In this document: piece after piece, positions 1 through 12,895 of the stretch
Numbering within the stretch: the first letter of the stretch is position 1
How the letters are laid out: each line of letters begins with the position of its first letter
Assembly: GCA_022579005.1 (NCBI GenBank)
Contig: MU401541.1
Coordinates: 68,301-132,300 of the forward strand
DNA: 64,000 nucleotides
From: Poronia punctata
Lineage: Eukaryota > Ascomycota > Sordariomycetes > Xylariales > Xylariaceae
Direction: 5' to 3'
Made by a program: the position numbers and the translations under genes
The notes under the pieces: generated by a model
Databases searched by the model: none
What the model was told of the DNA's origin: nothing
The model's input: only the letters and a program-made list of their open reading frames with translations

Positions 1-1723
1 ATGCAAAACGGACGAGTATTTAACTGCCTATAGTAAATGTGTGCGGCAGTCCTACAGGGTATCATATGTAAGTTTCATCCCGTCAAATCAATGGAAGTGG
101 GCGTGTGCGACTGCATAAGCGAACAATGCAACTCACTGCACAAACGCTGTATATCACCAGCACACAGTCATATAAAACGCGGCTTACTGGATTGATCCTT
201 CGCCTAAAACGAAAATCCGAAGCGAGCAACCCATTCGGATCGGCGAGTTCTCTTTCTTTGCAGCACGCCAATTCATTGTCGCGTAGTTCGAGACGAGGCT
301 AGGAGCCGTAAACGGGCTGAAGACGGCAAGGACGTGCTCGTCCCGTCATGCTTTCAGAGGCAAAGCGCGTCTCGTCGGCCAGAGTGGTTATTTGACATAC
401 CGAAAGTGCGCTAGCAATGCCGGCAATGCAAACGCCCACTCATGAAAAGTGTGAATGATGGTTGATCCTCCTCAAATCCGGAAATACCTACCATAAGCCG
501 GTCTGGCACATCCACCTTATCGTGGTCACTCGAAGCCACTTTTGTCCCTCTCGTAAATACTCTGCCTTACTATTCAGGAGACGCATGTGATAGATGCACC
601 CAGTTGGCGGCGTCCCTCCGCAAGCGGCACCCGCCGGGGCCCATAGCGGATCCTTCACTTTCTAGAGGTGGTACGACTTCTTTCCTGAAAGTCGCTCATC
701 GAAAGCACACGACAGAGCCGTTCGTCATTTCTAGGTTAGGGAGCGCCACGCGAATCCGGGGCCTGAAAAAAGAGCTCAGACATCCCTACGTGGATATGGA
801 AGGCATAGTCAAACCTGGACGTCGTCCCGCTTCGAGGTTAGTGGCAGGCCCCCGGTGGGAGGACATCGTGGCCCTTCGTACTGGGGTGAGTGTTCCGGGG
901 AGCAAAACACAATACGAGTGCTTAGTACCTACGAGTAGGTTAGGGAGGTACTAGGAATTATTTCCGAGTCCCCCGGTGCGGCTCTGGTCTATTATAAGGT
1001 CAGATCAACATACCAGCACCATTTGACAACATGATGGGGCTCTTTCTATGGACTGGCAAGTTTGTAACATTGTGTCACCCTCGGGACCAAGGCGCCGAAA
1101 AGCAAGGAGAAAAGGACCCTGCGTCGAGGACGAGCCTACTTTCAGGCGTCCCTGCCAATGTAGACATTAACCTATGCAGCTATGTCGCAGCTGCCAAGAA
1201 TATTCCAATCTAAAGTATGCGCAGGGACTGCTGTTAAGCGCGGCAGGTAGGCGTCAATCGCATTGCCAAGGTTCCTGCCGTTCGAAAGGATTTCTACCTT
1301 AGGTAAGACAGGAACTACAAACCCCAAAGGCTACATGCATCTCTACACTACATCCAGTCTTACCTTACCTATATGTACGTGTATGTATGTAGGTGTAAGT
1401 AAGGTAGGTGCCTAGCAATTCGAACATCTCTATCAGATGTTACTTCCTTTCTGTAAATTCACAGCATTGACTTACGTCACAAATATTACAGGAATCGCTG
1501 CGAGCTTATCCTTAAGAAGGTTCTATGGGCCACGTCTCCCTGGATAGTTTATGTTGTGCGCTGAAGTAGACAGGAGGAGGTAAGAGGTTATGGTATTTCA
1601 AAAGGCCCAGAAATCAACAACTAATAATGCTCGCGCCGTCGATATGGTTTATGGTTCGACATCGAGACCTTCCCTATCAAGAATGGCCTACAACCGGCAT
1701 TCTTGGGATGCACTGATGACAGT
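1..1723. other. Intergenic, no gene recognised
   Basis: No open frame here resembles a known protein. The longest, a 116-codon plus-strand frame at 604-954, has no recognisable domain, no good start context and no flanking exon. The sequence carries short dispersed motifs seen throughout the window's noncoding DNA, for example TACGAGTA at 930-937 and CCTACCTA-like runs near 1360-1410. Confidence 0.6.
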
Positions 1724-3763
1724 TCACGAAACAACCCTAAGCCCATCTGATTCCGGCGGGCCACGATAAACTGATTTCATGTTAGCCGACGTTTTAGGTT
1801 TATCCAGATGCGCCTTGGGGTATCCAAGACAAGCACGAGAATGACCTACCCTTTCGAGCACCTATACTGTACCAAACGGCGCTCAAGGTCATGAAGCCTG
1901 CAAACACCACAATGGCGTAGTTCATACTAGACCCGGTGACGGGTAACACTGTCGGCAACGAGAAAAGCACCAGTTCGAACAGGATCCATACGACCGCAAT
2001 CATATTCACTACAATCCCGATTCCGCCTGGCATTCTCCATTGAGCCTTGTTGACTTCTCTACGTCGGTACACCAACGAGATAGCGATCGGAATGCCATAC
2101 GAAACAGCAAGTGAGATGACACCCACGGAGACAAAGGCAAGAAAGGCCGACGAAGACCCGAGGTTGATCAGACCGAGGAGAAGTTGAACAGCTGTCGTGA
2201 GCCCGAGTGCCCAGATGGGTGTCCCGTGGCGTTCGTCAACCTTGGACCACGTCGAAGCTAGAGGGATCGCTTTGTCTCGCGCGAAGGCCCATGTACAGCG
2301 GGACGCGGCAACGGTGATAGATATCGAGCAGAAGAAAGTGATGATGAAGATGAGTATTGTCAGTGCAAGCCCGCCTCCCGGAGAACCAGTCACTCGGCCG
2401 AAGATGTACGGCAACGCCTGGCCAACTGGAGCGTTTAGAATATCGGTCAGCTCAGGAAGCGTGGCACATATCGGTATGATCTATTCGCATTGTGAGTTGG
2501 TATTCACCGTCGTTCTTTCGAAGCCAGGCATAAACCAGTATGAACTGAGAGATGTCCTTGGACCTGACTTACGAAGAATAACCCTGCAATCCCGCCAACG
2601 GGCACGCATAATGATAGCGCACTGGGTAATTTCACCGTCGGCTTATCACATTCCTCGGCCATTGAAGAAATCATCCCAATAGCCGAAAAGCTGGGATCTG
2701 TCAGTAGGAAAGCAGCTGGTTGTCAAGAAATGGATTATGCCTACGTATATGCCGCTGGCAGAATGCCTATGAGAAATGAAAAGTTGCCCCAACCCGACAA
2801 TGTCGGGTCATAATGGCCCTATAGAAGAGAAATCAGCTCTTGGCTGCCGCAGGTTTATGGATCACAGCGACATGACATACTAGTGTATAGCTGGGCGAAT
2901 GCCTACCGACATCTGCCTTGACGGATAGGGTAATGAGAGTAACAAGGATGCTAATGGCGGTAAAGACAGCACAAATAGTGTCGACCATGGGCAAGAGCCT
3001 GTTCCCAAATGCGGCGATGAAAAAGGTCAAGAGACACAATGCGTAGAATATTAGGAGCAGTTGCCAGGGCTGGACAATGAAGTCGGGTCGGAAGAGATTC
3101 ACCGTGGCCGCAACAAGAGAGGCGAAGCCAAAGTTGACGGAAAGAGTGATGGTCCAGTTCCCGATTAGCCAAGACCAGCCCGTGATGAAGGAGAGCACGG
3201 TGCGATATTTCGGACTGGCGAGCTGGAAAGACCAGTAGTAGGGCCCAGCCGAAGTCGGATACCTCGAAGCAAGCTCACTTAGCGACAAGGCGATGCATTC
3301 ATCGAGAATTAGCACCATTATCCATCCTAGGAACATTGGAAGTTGCCCTTGTCTACATGTTAGATTTTTTATGCCCAAAAGTAATCTTACATTTACCAGG
3401 TAACTTACCGCCCCCATATACCGCACTTATCAAAGGACCGCCAAAACCGTAGGGAATCTGGATTAACAATGATTACTGAGGCTGGCGCAATAGGCATACA
3501 AGATCTATAGTCACACTTACGGCAGCAATTGCAAGCGACTGGAAGAGCAGCGTGAACATCGATCTGTTACGCTTCAGCTCTTGCTTATAACCGAGCAAGT
3601 TTAAATACTGAAAATCGTCAACATCCCCAAACTCGGTATCACGAGGTGCCCGAGTTTCTTTCGTAGGCTTGTCGCCTTTCGCGCTGATAGCCGCCATGTT
3701 CTTCTCGGGAACTCGTTCAAAACCCATCGAGTTACTGCGTCGATCAGGTCGTTTATTGTCCAA
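1724..3763 (-). CDS. Choline/GABA-type permease (APC family, Hnm1-like)
   Basis: Predicted plasma-membrane permease of the amino acid-polyamine-choline family, most like fungal choline transporters (Hnm1/HnmA) and related GABA permeases. Seven exons read from the minus strand: 3763-3521, 3457-3409, 3347-2881, 2818-2745, 2690-2573, 2480-1850 and 1770-1724. They join in frame to 542 aa, the usual family size. Conserved stretches recur in family order: PYGFGGPLISAVYGGG, SELASRYPTSAGPYYW, the AYTFSAIGM and MAEECDKP block, PICATLPELTD, SPGGGLALT, SRCTWAFARDKAIP and the C-terminal YRGPPESDGL. About 12 hydrophobic segments fit the fold. The last short exon is inferred from that C-terminal motif. The next gene upstream is an unrelated P450. 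Substrate is inferred: choline and GABA carriers of this clade cannot be told apart by eye. Confidence 0.85.
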
Positions 3764-4677
3764 GGTAATCTGGTCTATGTCCCTGCTGGTAGCACCAAAC
3801 GAGGGGACTGGCCAGTTTTAATAGTTACCTACTTATCTGTCACCCTCTCTATGCCTGCTTTTAGAGCTGAACTGGTACAAGGATTTCGTCCCTGCCTATC
3901 CCAGCTCCTCTTGTTTCTCAGTCTAGGTCCTTGGTGTTGTAATAGCTTCTGCCCCAATTCAGCCATACGGAACCTCTAGCGAGAAGCTCTGGGATCCGCC
4001 AAGAGCAATCAGCTTATCTACGTGTAGATGCACGTGTGTATATCTGCTCGACTTTGCGAGTTCTGTGAGCACCATATCCATCGCAATACTTGCCAGAGCT
4101 AATAACGCCACATATTCTTATTTTCTGCGAGATCGTCCGTCTGACATAGATAGGATGCTCTCCCCCTCAACGAGTATGTATTCCAATCACATTCCTAAAA
4201 GATAGATGGTCCTCCCGCCGTTCAAGATAAGAACTCCAAGGTTACATTTTGTCCCGTGCTGATCCACCCAGATTCGACGAGACCGAGACAACTTGGCCAC
4301 AGCGGAAGATCTCGGCTGTTTCCGTCAGGGAAGGGGCCCAGCTCTTGTATTATAAGTAAAAAAGTTATACTTGAGTCTATGTCAAGCCAATACTAGCGTT
4401 AAAATCCCTACACGTTACCCCGACATGCCCGAGACGATGGAATGAGAGCGAGGACCTTACCCCGCAAAAGTTCGCCGGGGTAGGTATTTTGAAGGAACCA
4501 CATCCCACACCCATACGTGTAGGTAAGATAGATAGGATTCGGGATTGGCTAACCTGAGTAAGACAGCTTTAAAATTAATGATTATTTAGTACACAGACAT
4601 AAGCGTACGAGTACTTTCTTTTTGGAAAATCGAGATCCACGTATTGTATATATTGATAACCTACTAGGTAGATTTAA
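3764..4677. other. Intergenic between permease and P450
   Basis: It holds the promoter side of the permease and the 3' flank of the P450, both transcribed leftward. A TACGAGTA motif lies at 4606-4613 near the P450 3' end. No coding frame is recognisable. Confidence 0.6.
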
Positions 4678-6311
4678 CTAAACCCTCCTTTTAAACGCAA
4701 TCTCCAACCCTAAAGGTTTCCTCAAGAACCCCTCCCGAGTATGCATAACCTCCTGTCTAAGCCAGACATGGTACCTCCTGGCCCACGTAGCAGCAATCAT
4801 CTTCATCTCCATCTCGGCCACATTCCTCCCCACACACGACCTCGGCCCATAACTAAAAGGAATAAAGGCATTCCGCTGTCTCCCCGTGACATTCTCCCAC
4901 CGCTCCGGCCTAAACTCGTCCGCGTCCTCGCCCCAGATTTCCCGCGAGTGATGGATCGTGTACGTCGGCACACTCAACACCGTGCCTGCGGGAAACACAC
5001 GTTCACCTATGCGCACGCCGGGAGATCCGGGGGGAACCTGGCGAGGAAGTCCGACACCGGACGTTGAATGGATGCGTAAGGTCTCGTTGATGACCGCTTC
5101 GAGATAGGGGAGATTCCGCACGGTTTCGTAATCAGGTACTACTTTTGTTTCTGTTGACGACGGAATTGCCGCATCGAGTTCTTCTTGTAGTTTCTTTAAT
5201 ACCCCCGGCGTGCGCGCCACGTAATAAAGTAAAGCGCAAGAAGAATTCGAAGTCGTGTCCGACCCGGCTATTAATTGCGTCAAGGCCTCGGCTGTCAATT
5301 CCTCGAATCCCAACGGCTCGCCGTTCTCATCACGACCTTCTTGTAAGCGCGCGAGGAGATCTTTGCGCGCGATATCGGGTGGGTTGTCCAGCCGTTCTTT
5401 GACGCGCGCGATGGCGATCCCCGCGAGGTTTTCTACCGCCGTGAGACCGCGGGAGAAGAACGGGTCGGGCAGATATCTGGCCCAGGGTTTGATGGATGGG
5501 AGACAGCCGAGCGTGGCGGATACCTCGCCGCGACGGTTGAGGATCTCGACGGCGGGCGCGTAGATGGAGGGTTTGTCTAGCGATGTGCGCACTTCGGCGA
5601 TGTCGGCTCCGGCTTTTAACATGCCGAAGGGGGCGCCGAATGCCAGGTCCCCGATCGTGTCGAAGGCGACGTAGTTGAACCAGGCTAGACAGTCTACCTG
5701 GGCGGTTTTATCGCCCCGGGGGGACTTTTCGGTTAGTTCGTCCCAGCGGGTTGTGAACATTTCCAGGTTCTCGGCGACTGGGTAGGTAGATTGGTTAGTT
5801 TATAATAGGGATGTATGTATGTATGTATGGTATTTGGGGGCGTAAAAGTAATAAGTGATAACTCACTATAAGGTTCGAACTGAACGATACTCTTCGGCGC
5901 AAAAGTATGAGATATCATCTTCCGCTTGCGCGTATGTTCGGCCCGATCGCGCGTATTGAACACACCCCTCTTGATAGAGACAAATGCGTCGTAGAAGTCG
6001 GATTTCAAAAAGCCGTTCCCATGACCGTAAATAATCGGGATCGCCTCGTCGTCGGCGATACTGATGTGATTCGGCTGTATCCTCACCACTTTTCCTAATT
6101 TCTTGTGGACTTGGTCGACGACGAGATACCGCTTGCCGCGACGACAGGCGTATAAGAGCCACCAGTTGGTGAACTGGGCCGGGAATGGGGCGGGTATCCG
6201 CCGGAGATGAGCGTGTGTGATTAGGTATGGGTAGAGGTAATAGATGAGAAATAACCCGATAACACCTGTAGCTAGTGCCGAGGGTGAGAAGAGGAAGTTG
6301 ACGATTGCCAT
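4678..6311 (-). CDS. bphA: Benzoate 4-monooxygenase-type cytochrome P450 (CYP53)
   Basis: Predicted ER-bound CYP53 P450, which para-hydroxylates benzoate in aromatic-acid catabolism. Two exons, 6311-5867 and 5777-4678, joined across an 89-bp intron with a GTGAGT donor and CCAG acceptor, give 514 aa, normal for a class II P450. A hydrophobic N-terminal anchor (about residues 8-28) is followed by CYP53-like IRIQPNHISIADD-type and HGNGFLKSDFYDAF blocks, the I-helix oxygen motif AGSDTTSNS, the K-helix ETLR, and the heme loop FSYGPRSCVGRN with its cysteine ligand. The intron contains a short TATG repeat. Adjacent genes are not aromatic-catabolism genes, so there is no visible pathway cluster. P450 identity is near certain; CYP53 assignment rests on remembered similarity. 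Confidence 0.9.
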
Positions 6312-7621
6312 TGTACTTGTTTTACTAGCCGGTCTATAGGTAAGTAGGTAGATGCGAAACTAGGACGGGGCTGGACCTGGTAAAGTAGATAGATATCAAC
6401 TAGGTATTATCGTCGTGATAAAGTAAAGTAAGCAACCGTCCACTAATTCCGCGATCAAGGTGGATTCAGGGGGATCCGAAATGATGGATTGATTCCCCGG
6501 GCTTCTCAAAAGTAGATTGATTGATCGGGTTATGGTTTTGGTGCTATGGTCGTGAGTCGTGACTGCTCTTTTGTGACCCCACTCCCTCTTTCTTTCTTTC
6601 TTTTTGGGGGGAAATAGAATAAGTTCGGTCGTAGCGCTTCTAGATTAAAGAGAGCAAAAGGGATTACGGTTTGAAATTCGACGACGTCTAGACTATGAGA
6701 GACGGACGATATAGATTAAAAGAAGCATGTAAGAGTAGCGTCAAGAGTCAAGACGACCCGTTCTCAGATGCCGTTCGGTTTAAACCCACACTAGAAAGTA
6801 GGTATGTAGCACGCTTTATACGACCCCACAAACTCCGCACACACCGGCTTTCCCCGTACCCGAAGTGCATTGATACCCCGAGCTGCATTACCGGGTTCAT
6901 TACCTACAGTACCTTCCTACTTACCTACCTTACCGACCCCATTGGATTTGCTGCGACGTCATCGTCTATTCGTCTAACTACCCGCCTTTTTAAAACTTGA
7001 CCTTACAGAGGGGTCACTAGGAGGTCAGTTTATATTGTTATTGGGATCATGTAGGTGAAGTAATGAGGCAGGGGAAACTATCCCAATATTTACCTATTAT
7101 TTACATTGCGCATCGTAGCACGTGTACATAGAGGTGGGTATAATACCGAAGCAAAGATCGCGGGGATAAGTAGGGTACTTACTTACCTGACCAACCTAGA
7201 CCTACCATACCCACGCTCGGAGAATGTTAGGCAACACCTAAGCGTATCGTTTCGTGGGTTTACATACGTAGTTACCTTACCATGTGGGCTCGACTACCTA
7301 CGTTGTAGGTAATCGTCTTTTTGACCCCCCCCCCCCCCCCCTCTTGGCGTAAGAAAAGCGAAAAGGCGAAGAGCGAAAAGCAACGATCATCACCATATCG
7401 TGTAATTCAAGTGCGGCAACTTGTGTCGGCAGACACAAAGACTTATTTTTTTTTTCTGCATACCTATTCTAATCTATCAAAATCTTCTCGAGAAGCCTCA
7501 CTTAGTAACTACTTAGGTTAAATCATAGTAGTGTCTTGGTCAAGGTGCATCATCTGTTCTTCCCCTACCTATTCCGCGCCCCCTTTTCTCTTTCGCACCC
7601 CCCCGTTACAAACACACTTCA
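6312..7621. other. Intergenic, P450 promoter side
   Basis: It contains the upstream region of the P450 and the 3' flank of the carbonic anhydrase gene. A CTTT-repeat patch lies near 6586-6605 and a poly-C run of about 16 at 7326-7341. TACCTACC-type motifs are frequent. No coding frame is recognisable. Confidence 0.6.
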
Positions 7622-8565
7622 CTAAACGATCCTAGTGACCTTTCCAGTTTTGATATCATAAAGTAACCCCGACGTCGTCTTTCTCAATTCTTTCCTAACA
7701 AGAGGAGATGATTTGATGATTTCGACGTCAAGACGGGTTCGTTCGACAAGACTGTTTTCATTAGGTCTACTCGTATGTCCAGGGAATAAAAGAGAAAAAA
7801 AAGGGGGGGAATATCTAGTCTACTTACTCAGTAGTCGTCTGCGCGAAAAGATCATCCACTTTCCCCCAAAAATCGGGATTATATCCGATCACATGGTTAC
7901 GAATATCTTCGTCTGTCATGTGTGTTGCGCCGCAATCTACATCAGCTAAGTCAGTTTTTGATAACGTACCTACCTACATACATAAAAATTAAGTAGGTTA
8001 GGTATGTACCTAAGGTAGGTATGGTAAAACAAACCTGTATGCTTGACAACAATCACCTCGCTAATCCCAAGAAGATTATCAATCGCCACTATATCCATGA
8101 TATTTCTCGCCGGTGTGCCCGATGCAGTTCGGACAAGGAGGACATCTAGTAACGAAACTTAGCAAAAAAACGTACCTACCTACATATAGGCTATCATCGT
8201 TCGCTCGGCCTTTGGGTATATGTAACTTACCGTCGGTATCTTTGAGTCGGAGGAATTTTTTTTCGGCATCACGCGTCGATCGAAGCAGCAGACTAGGTAG
8301 ATTTTATAAGTCGAACGGATAACAAGACGGTTCGTGATATCACTTAACTTACAAATCATCTTCCTCGGCGAGAGATTAAGTTCTGATAGTAAAGGGAAGG
8401 GCTTATGGTCTTTTGAAATGATCCTGTAACGTGTTAACCTAGTTCAAGTGATATGGGAAGAGAAGATAGGGAAAAGAAAAGAAAAGAGAGGTCGTCATAC
8501 TCGGCCCTTTCGAGAAGCTCAGAGACTAGTGTTGTTGTTGTTGTTGTTCCTGTAGTAGTAGACAT
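7622..8565 (-). pseudogene. Beta-carbonic anhydrase gene with one-base frameshift
   Basis: Beta-carbonic anhydrases are zinc enzymes interconverting CO2 and bicarbonate. Six exons (8565-8501, 8423-8353, 8292-8231, 8145-8035, 7936-7828, 7751-7622) have consensus splice sites and would encode about 182 aa. Canonical splicing into exon 3 gives CCFDRRV, matching the Cys-x-Asp-x-Arg zinc/dyad motif. Exon 4 gives LLVRTASGTPARN and ISEVIVVKHT, and exon 5 continues DCGATHMT, the His-x-x-Cys ligand pair. Between CFDRRV and FLRLKDTD the frame shifts: the exon contains an A8 run (T8 on plus, 8256-8263), and both sides stay in frame only if one base is missing. Without it translation stops in exon 4. All other splice phases agree. 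It is either a sequencing homopolymer error in a functional gene or a fresh pseudogene. The N terminus (MSTTTG) is low-complexity Thr and there is no obvious targeting peptide. Confidence 0.75.
8256..8263 (-). other. A8 homopolymer at the carbonic anhydrase frameshift
   Basis: Eight T on the plus strand, A8 in the coding sense. Nine A would restore reading from the CFDRRV zinc motif into FLRLKDTD. This is the most economical location for the indel, although a missing base a few positions earlier, after CGCGT, would also work. Confidence 0.6.
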
Positions 8566-9718
8566 TGTGATGGACAGCTTTCTTTTATACCATAAGCTTG
8601 GAGTAGAGTAGAGCAGAAACCCTGATTTCTTCCCCCAAGTAAGTAATGTAATGTAAGAAGAGATTTTTACGCCCATTTATATACCTGCCTACCTAGCAAA
8701 AACATGATGATTCACTTAGGAAAGGGGGCACATAATCGTCATCAATTTCTTGCATGTTGATGAGTCCGACAGCTAACCAGTACATTTATCAGCGGCACAT
8801 CCATACAAGGAACGTGGTTATGAGACTCCTAGTTTTGTCCATCCCACATGAACCTGATCGACACACACAGCAACAAGGTTGGTGACACCATGTTTCTGAC
8901 CTTATGTAAGCACATCTACATGTTCAGTAATCAGAATATCGAATAGGAGGGAGAGATTTTACCCCCGAGGCTCTAAAACAACCGACTGACCCGAATATTT
9001 CCTTTCTCCCTTGATTGAAAATAGCATGACTGACTTTGTTGAGAGGGATAATTGACTCCTTTGAGCGGTTGGTATATTTGTCCACGCCCCAACAGAATCC
9101 AGTCGAAGGGGGCCCTCCGTATCAGCTTGGGTGTTGAATGGTTCAGCCTCATCACACTGTTATGTAATACCTACTTACATTGTAGAGATTCGAAGCAACT
9201 GAGTCGTTTTAAGAGCAGAAAGCGAACATGTAGGTAGGTTGCTTGCTTGCTTGGGCCTCAGACAGATGACAGCCGACTCGCCTTGACGCAGTTGACTTAC
9301 ATGCTACGTCGTTACACACCTGTCACATGAACCCGTCAACGGCACGCAATATACATGAAAAGCAAGTTACAATTTATACATCCGTCTCGCTAATCGATAA
9401 ATAAGTTAAACAAAACACAAACGCCAGCCCGACAGGAATCGCAACCAAGTTGCAAATGGCCCCGCGACACCTTCCTTTACAATGCCCTCGAAATGTACAT
9501 CCAATGTCACTTGGTAGCGTAGTGACTCCAGTGTTCCTGTCATGTAGAACTGAACTGTGTACCCGCTTCCGTCAAAGAAGCAGACACCTGCCAGAAGATG
9601 CCCTATACCCGAAGAAGGCAGGGGATCGCCCTGCTTGTGCTTCTCATCGCTCACATACACACATGTTTCATTATTACCCATTGCATACCATCATGTTCCC
9701 ATCATCACACCCGTTAGT
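8566..9718. other. Intergenic, carbonic anhydrase promoter side
   Basis: It holds the promoter side of the carbonic anhydrase gene and the 3' flank of RNR1. Short frames around 8973-9237 and 9406-9700 have no recognisable similarity, and some overlap the likely RNR1 3' UTR. Confidence 0.55.
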
Positions 9719-12630
9719 TTAGCCACTGCACATGACACAGGCTTCGGGGTTCTCGATGCTGCCTGTAAAGAATATTTGTCAGCGCGCATGTCCTCGGGGG
9801 ATGGCTTCAGTGGGGTGCTGGTGCTACTTACAAGCCAAAACAGCGTCAGCATAAATGTCGTACTCGCGCTCCTTGCTCTTGTCTTCGTTGTCCTCATCCT
9901 GCGGCGACTTCTTGTCTTCGAGAGCAGCCTCTGGCAGTTCATCCGTCTTGGGATTACCCGTAGGCTCGGTTGCCAAAGCTTTTGGGCTGTCGCCTTCAGG
10001 CACATCTGCCTTGAAGACTGATGCCTTTGGTTGCGACACGGCAGATTCTACAGCTGCTTCCTTTGGTGGGGGAGGAGTGATGCTAGGCGTAGGAATTCCG
10101 TTATGGTTGTTAGTCGCACTGTTCGAGTCTTCCCTCTTCGCATACATGGGCCGAGGAATAGGTGAAGGAGAGGACATGTGGCTGCCAGACGGAGGTGCCC
10201 GCTTCTTCAACGCGCCGGTTCTAGCAGCTGTTGAGTCGGCCACCTTCAATGCCTCCTGGTCGACGGTGAACTGGATAGGCTGGGCGGCAGCCTGCGTTCG
10301 CAGGTAGTACATGCCTGTCTTGAGACCAAGCTTCCAGCCGGCGAAATGCATGCTGGTGATCTTGCCCATGGTAGGGTCCTTCATGTGAATGTTGAGTGAC
10401 TGAGACTGGTCGATGAAAGCACCACGATCGGCAGCCATCTGAACAACAGTGCGCTGAGAGATCTCCCACACAGTCTTGTAGAGAGCCTTGACGTCAGCGG
10501 GAATGTTGGGGATGTTCTGGATCGAGCCACCATCGGCAATGATGCGGTTCTTCATGTTGTCGGACCACAGACCCAAGTCAACCAGGTCCTTCAGCAGCCA
10601 GGGATTGACAACCTGGAAGTCACCGGCCAAGACCCGGCGAGAATAGATGTTGGATGTGTAAGGCTCGAAGCATTCGTTATTGCCAAGAATTTGAGACGTG
10701 CTGGCAGTTGGCATAGGTGCCATGAGCAAACTGTTACGAATGCCATGTTGCTTGATTTGCTCCTTCAGTGTCGCCCAGTCCCACAGGTCGGACGGAGTGA
10801 CATCCCACATGTCGTACTGCAGAATACCCTGCGATACAGGAGAGCCCTCGTAGGTCGAGTAGGTGCCTTCCTCTTGGGCGATTTCCATCGATGCTTCCAG
10901 AGCAGCGTGGTACATCGTTTCAAAGATTTGTTTGTTCAGCTGCCGGGCCTCGGGCGACTCGAAAGGCATACGGAGAGCCAAAAAGGTATCAGCCAGACCC
11001 TGAACACCCAGGCCAATAGGCCGGTGGCGCATGTTGCTGTTGCGCGCCTCGATGACAGGGTAGTGGTTTGCATCGATGACTCTGTTGAGGTTGCGAGTGA
11101 CAACCTTGGTCACATCGTGTAGCTTTTGGAAGTCGTAGCTTTCGGTGCTATAGTCTACAAACGAGGGCAGCGCCATCGACGCCAGGTTGCACACGGCGAC
11201 CTCATCAGGGGCTGAGTACTCGATGATCTCAGTGCAAAGATTAGAGCTGCGAATCGTACCCAGATTCTTCTGGTTGCTCTTCCGATTGGCATGATCTTTG
11301 TAGAGCATGAATGGATTGCCAGTCTCCGTCTGGGCTTCGAGAATGGCATACCACAACTTCTGGGCCTTGATCTTTTGGCGCCCACGACCCTCGGCCTCGT
11401 ACCTTTCGTACAGTGCCTCGAATTCGTCACCATAGACATCGGCCAGGCCAGGGCACTCGTTGGGGCACATCAGAGTCCACTCTCCGTTCTTTTCAACACG
11501 CTTCATGAATAGATCAGGAATCCACAGAGCCAAGAAGAGGTCGCGAGCGCGAACTTCTTCTTTGCCATGATTCTTCCGCAGGTCCAAGAAGTCAAAGACG
11601 TCCGAGTGCCAAGGCTCGAGGTAGATGGCGAATGCACCCGGTCTTTTATTACCGCCTTGGTCGACGTAGCGAGCAGTGTTGTTGAAAACACGGAGCATGG
11701 GCACAATGCCGTTTGATGTGCCGTTTGTACCGGCGATGTAAGAGCCTGTGGCTCGGATGCGGTGCACATTGAGGCCAATTCCGCCGGCCATCTTGGAAAT
11801 CATAGCACATATCTTGAGCGTATCATAGATGCCGTCAATGCTGTCGTCTTTCATGTCGACCAAGAAGCAAGACGACATCTGTGCCTGAGGGGTACCGGCA
11901 TTGAACAATGTGGGAGAGGCATGAGTGAAGTATTTGTTGGACATGAGGTTATACGTCTCTAGGACTCTCTCGACATCATCGCCCCATATACCCACAGCCA
12001 CACGCATAATCATGTGTTGGGGCCGCTCGACAATCTTTCCGTTAATCTTGAGAAGGTATGATCGCTCTAGAGTCTTGAAACCGAAGTACTGGTAGTTGAA
12101 GTCGCGGTCGTATACGATGGCTGAATCGAACTCTTCTTTGTGTCTCATGACGCAGTCATATGTCTCCTGGGAAATCATGGGAGATGGGGTGTTGTTCTTT
12201 GGGTTGACGTAGTGATACAGGTCACTGACGACAGCCGACCATTGCTTCTTTGTCTGTTTGTGCAAGTTTGATACGGCGATGCGGGCAGCTAGGATGGCGT
12301 AATCTGGATGGGTGACGGTCATGTAGGCGGCGGTTTCGGCTGCCTGTAATCGTATGGTTAGAACCTCAACCCCAATGTCATACAGTTGTAGGCATTATTT
12401 ACCAGGTCGTCAAGCTGGACGGTGGTGACACCTCCATATACACCCGATATGACCTTCTGGGTGATAGCAACGGGATCAACATGATCGGTGTCTAAGCCGT
12501 AACATAGACGGGATACACGCGCTGTGATTTTGTCGAATTGGACTCGCTCTTGGCGACCGTCTGCATCCTATAAGCACCCGGCCAACGATAGGAAGGCTTG
12601 AATAAACGTACCTCTCTTCTTAACATACAT
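9719..12630 (-). CDS. RNR1: Ribonucleoside-diphosphate reductase large subunit
   Basis: Large (R1, alpha) subunit of class Ia ribonucleotide reductase, a cytosolic enzyme reducing ribonucleoside diphosphates to deoxy forms. Four exons: 12630-12612, 12560-12403, 12343-9832 and 9762-9719, giving 910 aa. The start [19 protein letters not shown] is the conserved N terminus opening the ATP-cone. Its short 19-nt exon is forced by the RDGRQ junction, which uses the AG seven bases beyond the first one. The active-site [12 protein letters not shown] places the catalytic cysteine at residue 218. NLCTEI and [16 protein letters not shown] follow, with a Ser/Pro-rich linker from about 735. The last exon supplies [13 protein letters not shown], whose Cys pair regenerates the active site. 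This assignment is as firm as can be made by eye. Upstream MCB-like sites suggest G1/S control. Confidence 0.97.
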
Positions 12631-12634
12631 CGTG

Positions 12635-12640
12635 ACGCGT
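12635..12640. promoter_or_regulatory. MluI cell-cycle box ACGCGT, RNR1 5' region
   Basis: Exact ACGCGT palindrome 5 bases upstream of the RNR1 start codon. In yeasts the MBF factor binds ACGCGT and drives RNR1 at G1/S. The position so near the ATG may place it in the 5' UTR, so this copy may be fortuitous. Confidence 0.3.
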
Positions 12641-12895
12641 GGGGATCGGCCCGCGAAGAGACTCGGCGAGGGGCACTATGAGAACAAGAAAAAAACCAAG
12701 TCAACTATGTGGACAGTATAATATCTCCGGCTGCCTGTGAAGTCCGAAGATAGAAGGCTCTTGTACAGATGACGTCCTTTATAGAGGATATCAAGGAAAG
12801 AGACGTTATGGTATGTTTGTTGCGTTGGTTGCTTGGTGGTTGTATGAGTGAAAAGTTAGATGGATATAATGGACCCGCGGTTTAAGTTTAAATAG

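Noticed and set aside
604..954. 116-codon plus-strand frame near the left edge.
   Set aside because: Composition and translation resemble nothing known. Likely chance.
1724..8565. Possible catabolic or biosynthetic cluster of permease, P450 and carbonic anhydrase.
   Set aside because: No backbone synthase or pathway regulator, and the three functions do not connect. Adjacency looks incidental.
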